Assembly (NCBI GenBank): GCA_910586875.1
Contig: CAJUJI010000006.1
Location: forward strand, 15,471 to 41,615
From: an uncultured Anaerotruncus sp.
Lineage (GTDB): Bacteria > Bacillota > Clostridia > Oscillospirales > Ruminococcaceae
Reading direction: 5' to 3'
Length of the DNA stretch: 26,145 bases
In this document: piece by piece, positions 22,688 to 26,145 of the stretch
Layout of the letters: every line of letters begins with the position of its first letter
Numbering within the stretch: position 1 is the first letter of the stretch
Program-made: the position numbers and the translations under genes
Notes under the pieces: generated by a model
The model's input: only the letters and a program-made list of their open reading frames with translations
Told to the model about the DNA's origin: nothing
Databases searched by the model: none

Positions 22688-24658
22688 TTAGAAGCAAGAA
22701 AGCTGCACCTTTTTTAAAGATTTCCACAGCGTTGTACGGCTGATACCCAGCTGTTTTGCAACTGCTTCCCGGTTGCCACTGTGTTTGGCAAGCAGCGCGG
22801 AAAGCTGTCCGCGAGAATAGATGTGCCCTTTGATCACCACAAAATCTTCTGAATATGTCATGGAGGTGGAGACTGGCGGTGCAGCCGGTGAGGTGTGGTT
22901 TTCCTGCTGCTCAAACCAAAAGCTGTTGTGCAGTTGCTGGCGTATAAAAGCGCCGCTGGTGACAGGTTCATTCGAGAGCGCTGTAATCCGTTCACAAAAG
23001 TTTTTTAGCTGTCTGAGGTTTCCATCCCATAAAAATAATTCCAGCTCACGCAATGCCGCATCAGACAACAGCACCTTGCGGCCAAACTGTTGGTTATATT
23101 GCTCCACAAAATAGGTGGCGAGGTGAGAAATATCTCCCTGGCGGTCGCGTAAAGGCGGAACCTTGACCACCAGCACGCTTAACCGGTAATATAAATCCTT
23201 GCGAAATTTATTCTGCCGCACCAGTTCATATAAATTTACGTTGCAGGCTGCGATAATACGCACATCTACAGGGACGATGGTATCACCGCCAACCCTGCGA
23301 ATTTGGCGTTCTTGCAGCGCGCGCAACAGAATGACCTGCCCTTGCAGCCCCATCTCGGATATTTCATCCAGGAATAGCGTGCCGCTGTGTGCCAGCTCAA
23401 ACAGACCCATTTTTCCGCCCTTTTTGGCACCGGTAAAGGCGCCATCCACATAACCGAACAACTCGCTTTCTACCAGATTGGAGGGAATCGCCCCGCAGTT
23501 GACCGCGACAAACGGGCCATCCCGGCGGGAACTCGCGTTATGGATGCTCTGCGCAAAAAGCTCTTTGCCGGTGCCTGTTTCCCCAATGATCAGCACACTG
23601 GACTGCATACGGGAAAAGCTGCGTGCAATTTCAATCGTTTCGCGAATTTGAGGGGAGTCACCCTTGATATCCTCAAAGGTATAGCGAGCGGTATTTCCTT
23701 TTTGGTAAAGGCCCTTGCGGACGGTAGTTTCCATTTTTTGCAGCGCGTTCAGCTCTCGCAGGGTCACCACCACACCGGCTGGTTTATGGTCCACAATAAT
23801 TGGCACGATGGAAAGCGCATATTTGCGCCCCTGCCGTTCCCAAATTTCGCCCATAGCCTCCTCTCCGGTAGAGTAGACATGCTGAATCGTCTGGATTTCT
23901 TCCTCCTGCAAGAGCGTGTTCATACTGCATCCACAAACCTCGTGTGCATGGCAGCCAAAGACCTCCTGTGCATGTTTATTTAGCAGGGTGAAACAGCCTC
24001 TGTCATCGATGCTGAGAATTGCATCAGACACCGAGTTAAAGATGATATTTTTTTCTTCGGCCTTTTTCTTTTCTGCATTTACAGCTTGCTGCACCTCCTT
24101 GGCATGGCGGTAAGCTTCGGAAATGGATTGAAAGGAGGACTCCAACAGAATATTGGCAATCCCTTCCCTAGAGATCATTTCGCAGCTTAATGCGCCGGCA
24201 ATCAACACATCCACCGAGTCGCGCTTGGCCTGTTTAATCATTTCTAAGGTATCCTTGGTTGTGTGGATTTCATAAAGCTTCACCTTTAGATCCATAATTT
24301 CCAAAAAGGATTTCACAGGAGAAATCACATTTGAAAATCCTAAAAAGCCGATCAGAGGGTCTTTGAGCGCGCTTTTTTCTTTGGCGCGGCGGATGCTGCT
24401 TAAAATTTCTGTGTCGCCAATCGGGATATCCACGATGGGAATTGCCAGATTGGAATTGCGTAAAAGGTCGGTGGTGGTGCCACGCGCAACAATTACATCA
24501 ATATCTCCGCGGGAGAGCAGCTGCCGCGCTTTGCGAACAGCAGCTTCCATATGTGCAACAACGATTTCTAGTTCATCCGGGTTGGCAAGCTGCTTTTGCA
24601 GCTGGTAACAATATTGTGCAATATGCTGGCCTTGTGCGATAATTACAATTTTAGCCAA
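22688..24658 (-). CDS. PrpR-type sigma-54-dependent transcriptional activator
   Basis: The product has 656 residues from TTG 24658. The perfect Shine-Dalgarno GGAGGTGAT ends seven bases before this TTG, and the in-frame ATG/GTG at 24667/24670 lie inside that site. Domains: PrpR-type N-terminal sensor (about 5-180, periplasmic-binding-like, expected to bind a small organic acid or phosphate-like ligand), a coiled helix (185-205), a PAS domain (about 206-305), and an AAA+ sigma-54 interaction domain (about 325-550). The AAA+ domain has Walker A GETGTGKE at 359-366, the GAFTGA loop at 406-411 that touches sigma-54, Walker B TLFLDE and arginine-finger regions. A Fis-type helix-turn-helix is at about 622-651 (NREAVAKQLGISRTTLWKSL). 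All motifs are intact, so it should be active. Its closest candidate target is the sigma-54 promoter of the enolase-superfamily gene directly upstream. It has its own sigma-A promoter. Confidence 0.92.
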   Translation of the reverse strand: MAKIVIIAQGQHIAQYCYQLQKQLANPDELEIVVAHMEAAVRKARQLLSRGDIDVIVARGTTTDLLRNSNLAIPIVDIPIGDTEILSSIRRAKEKSALKDPLIGFLGFSNVISPVKSFLEIMDLKVKLYEIHTTKDTLEMIKQAKRDSVDVLIAGALSCEMISREGIANILLESSFQSISEAYRHAKEVQQAVNAEKKKAEEKNIIFNSVSDAILSIDDRGCFTLLNKHAQEVFGCHAHEVCGCSMNTLLQEEEIQTIQHVYSTGEEAMGEIWERQGRKYALSIVPIIVDHKPAGVVVTLRELNALQKMETTVRKGLYQKGNTARYTFEDIKGDSPQIRETIEIARSFSRMQSSVLIIGETGTGKELFAQSIHNASSRRDGPFVAVNCGAIPSNLVESELFGYVDGAFTGAKKGGKMGLFELAHSGTLFLDEISEMGLQGQVILLRALQERQIRRVGGDTIVPVDVRIIAACNVNLYELVRQNKFRKDLYYRLSVLVVKVPPLRDRQGDISHLATYFVEQYNQQFGRKVLLSDAALRELELFLWDGNLRQLKNFCERITALSNEPVTSGAFIRQQLHNSFWFEQQENHTSPAAPPVSTSMTYSEDFVVIKGHIYSRGQLSALLAKHSGNREAVAKQLGISRTTLWKSLKKVQLSCF

Positions 24659-24716
24659 GGAAACCATCACCTCCGTAGGCTTAAAAGTCCAATGCTGCTA
24701 AGCAATTGTCTTTTTT

Positions 24717-24746
24717 ATTATACAAAATCACAATGCAAAATTGCAA
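24717..24746 (-). promoter_or_regulatory. Sigma-A promoter of the PrpR-type activator gene
   Basis: On the minus strand TTGCAA (24741-24746) is followed by an 18-base spacer and a perfect TATAAT (complement of 24717-24722). The transcript would start near 24710, about 50 bases before the TTG start. It lies downstream of the terminator of the upstream gene, so the activator is made independently. Confidence 0.65.
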
Positions 24747-24754
24747 CCGGAGTG

Positions 24755-24786
24755 AAAACCCGCTGGAAAAGCTTCCAGCGGGTTTT
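24755..24786. terminator. Strong intrinsic terminator of the enolase-superfamily gene
   Basis: A perfect 14-bp stem (AAAACCCGCTGGAA with TTCCAGCGGGTTTT) has a four-base AAGC loop. Read on the minus strand it ends in TTTT and lies 13 bases after the stop codon. It separates the enzyme gene from the activator gene downstream. Confidence 0.9.
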
Positions 24787-24799
24787 AAACTTTTATGCT

Positions 24800-25978
24800 T
24801 CAGTGCTTTTCAAATACCCAGCGATTGGTGGTGTGAGCATTCAGCCATTCCCAATCATAAACGACCCCTAGCCCCGGGCCTTGCGGAATATGGATGTATC
24901 CATCTGCATCGATCGAATCCAGCTCGTCCTTATATCCACAGGCATAGCAAGGCGGGATGACATTTTTCAGTTTGGGACCAACCTCAGCCAGCTCGTAGAA
25001 GTTGGTGTTGCGGATTGCACCCAATAGCTGGCGGTGCGCAGGTCCGCAGGCGTGAACCTCTACATCGATGCCAAATGACTCCGCCATTCGTGCGGTTTTG
25101 ATCGCTCCGGTAATTCCCATATCATATTCCGGGTCCACCCGCAAAAAGTCGGTGCCACCTGCCCGCAGAAAATCATTTTTTGCCTCGAGCGCCCGCACAT
25201 GCTCGGTAATCAGCAGGGGAGTCCGGATCATGCTGCGCAGTTTGGCATGTGCGAAAGCGGACATGGAATTATCACGATAGGGGTCCTCATACCAAAGGTA
25301 GTTTGCGTCGTCGCAGGCTTGTCCGACATAGAGCGCGTCTGCAAAATTGTTTAGATCGGAAGCGCCGTCATACATTAAGGTCATGCGGTCCCCGACCTTG
25401 CGGCCGAGTCTGCGGATGAGCTCAGCTTCTACCTTTGCGTCGCCGTCAAACCAACCATGGTGCTTAAACGCTCGAAACCCCAAACTGCAACAGTATTCCG
25501 CAAAATCGGTGAAGGCGTCATAGCTGTCCAGCATACCGGTGTGGTCGCCGTGGAAGGTGCTGGCATAAGCAAGAATTTTGTCACGAAAACCGCCGATTAA
25601 CTTGTGAATCGGTTTGCCCGCCTGTTTGCCTGCCAGATCCCACAGCGCGATGTCCACCGGTCCTTGCCCCATGTGGTCCATGTGGCAAAGGCGGCGGTTC
25701 CAGTCGTTATAAAATGCCTCTCGCATGTCGGAATCTCGACCAGGCAGATCGTTTACCAATTGCAGCGTTTGTGCAAGAGCAGGACGCGTGCCGCCCCAAT
25801 GGGTGACATATTCTCCGCGTGAGCCGTCCTCACACTCTATTACAATCGCATATTTTGACATTGGAAGGCGCCCGCCCTCCAGATAGCCGACATGATTGTG
25901 TGCATTGGTAAAGGCTGCACCCATGTTTTTAATTTCGTAGGTGAAGTCGATGACCTCTACCCGAGAAATAATTGCCAT
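24800..25978 (-). CDS. Enolase-superfamily (mandelate racemase/muconate lactonizing type) dehydratase or racemase
   Basis: The product has 392 residues from ATG 25978, fixed by AGGGAGG eight to nine bases before it; the longer in-frame version would run through the promoter. The N-terminal capping domain is at about 1-125 and the barrel to about 370. Metal ligands are Asp204 (LMYDGASD), Glu231 (LWYEDPY) and Glu259 (LLITEHVRA). Acid/base residues are Lys172 in FKHHGW (a K-x-H in place of the usual K-x-K) and the Asp282/His309 pair (RVDPEYDMGIT; VEVHACGP), as in the mandelate racemase branch. Members dehydrate or epimerise acid sugars such as galactarate, gluconate or rhamnonate; I cannot name the substrate. 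Expression appears to need sigma-54 and an activator, probably the neighbouring PrpR-type protein. That suggests induction by a substrate-like acid. Confidence 0.88.
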   Translation of the reverse strand: MAIISRVEVIDFTYEIKNMGAAFTNAHNHVGYLEGGRLPMSKYAIVIECEDGSRGEYVTHWGGTRPALAQTLQLVNDLPGRDSDMREAFYNDWNRRLCHMDHMGQGPVDIALWDLAGKQAGKPIHKLIGGFRDKILAYASTFHGDHTGMLDSYDAFTDFAEYCCSLGFRAFKHHGWFDGDAKVEAELIRRLGRKVGDRMTLMYDGASDLNNFADALYVGQACDDANYLWYEDPYRDNSMSAFAHAKLRSMIRTPLLITEHVRALEAKNDFLRAGGTDFLRVDPEYDMGITGAIKTARMAESFGIDVEVHACGPAHRQLLGAIRNTNFYELAEVGPKLKNVIPPCYACGYKDELDSIDADGYIHIPQGPGLGVVYDWEWLNAHTTNRWVFEKH

Positions 25979-26023
25979 AAAAAGTCCTCCCTTTTGTTTA
26001 CTGGTTATTTGCACCTTGTAAAC

Positions 26024-26041
26024 AGCAAGTTCAGTGCCAAA
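26024..26041 (-). promoter_or_regulatory. Sigma-54 (-24/-12) promoter of the enolase-superfamily gene
   Basis: Read on the minus strand, TTGGCACT-GAAC-TTGCTG matches the consensus YTGGCACN-N4-TTGCW at every defined base, with the invariant GG and GC exactly ten bases apart. Transcription would start near 26014, about 36 bases before the ATG. No sigma-A promoter of similar quality is visible in this gap. Confidence 0.85.
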
Positions 26042-26092
26042 GCAAAACAAGCCCAAAGAACGAGAAAAACTTCCGCTCAGATAAAAATAGCG

Positions 26093-26145
26093 TTAAAAAA
26101 AATAAACGGATGTTAAAAAAATAAAATATGTTCAAATAATAAAAC
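26093..26145. repeat. Three AT-rich direct repeats upstream of the sigma-54 promoter (candidate activator sites)
   Basis: GTTAAAAAAAATAAA (26093), GTTAAAAAAATAAA (26112) and GTTCAAATAATAAA (26130) recur at 19- and 18-base intervals, about 55-105 bases upstream of the -24 element. That distance suits enhancer-binding activators. Low sequence complexity means chance or simple AT-richness could also explain them. The window ends here. Confidence 0.4.

Overview
The window looks like a chromosomal segment of an anaerobic, probably spore-forming Clostridia (Bacillota), most likely a gut member of the Oscillospirales. The grounds are a group B [FeFe] hydrogenase, a SpoIID homologue, strong Shine-Dalgarno sites (AGGAGG) with some TTG/GTG starts, a dockerin-type calcium-binding module, a secreted M60 (mucinase-type) peptidase, and roughly balanced base composition. 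The genus is inference. I saw no rRNA, tRNA, insertion sequence, prophage or CRISPR array. No gap between genes exceeds about 205 bases.

Layout. 1-260: 3' end of addA. 440-1948: a single-gene [FeFe] hydrogenase with its own promoter. It converges on a uridine phosphorylase gene (2049-2822, minus) across a shared bidirectional terminator. 2986-6445: a membrane-transport block on the plus strand: a MATE exporter, a cytidylate-kinase-like P-loop protein, and an MFS exporter that has no canonical start codon. 6607-13432: a two-gene operon for an 1802-residue secreted M60 peptidase with a dockerin module and a 471-residue membrane-anchored surface protein whose first domain looks cohesin-like. 13610-14986 (minus): citrate synthase. 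15103-17434: spoIID, then a class I/II aminotransferase whose promoter overlaps the spoIID stop. 17637-18407: a SUKH (SMI1/KNR4) protein. 18530-21452: trkA and trkH (potassium uptake). 21534-22562: an aldo/keto reductase fused to a two-cluster ferredoxin domain. 22688-24658 (minus): a PrpR-type sigma-54 activator. 24800-25978 (minus): an enolase-superfamily dehydratase/racemase with a textbook -24/-12 sigma-54 promoter.

Two groups of genes appear to work together. (1) The M60 peptidase and its neighbour are translationally coupled. The peptidase has no LPXTG or membrane anchor but carries a dockerin. The neighbour has a signal peptide, a cohesin-like beta-sandwich, a Gly-rich spacer and a C-terminal transmembrane helix. 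I infer that the second protein holds the first on the cell surface, a minimal cellulosome-like arrangement for host glycoprotein degradation. (2) The sigma-54 activator and the enolase-superfamily gene lie next to each other, and the only clear sigma-54 promoter in the window drives the enzyme gene. Three AT-rich direct repeats upstream of it are candidate activator sites. The enzyme probably feeds sugar-acid catabolism.

The main oddities are the missing start codon of the MFS gene, a 306-bp in-frame 36-mer tandem repeat encoding a Ser/Asp linker, and unusually hairpin-dense gaps around the SUKH, trkA and trkH genes.
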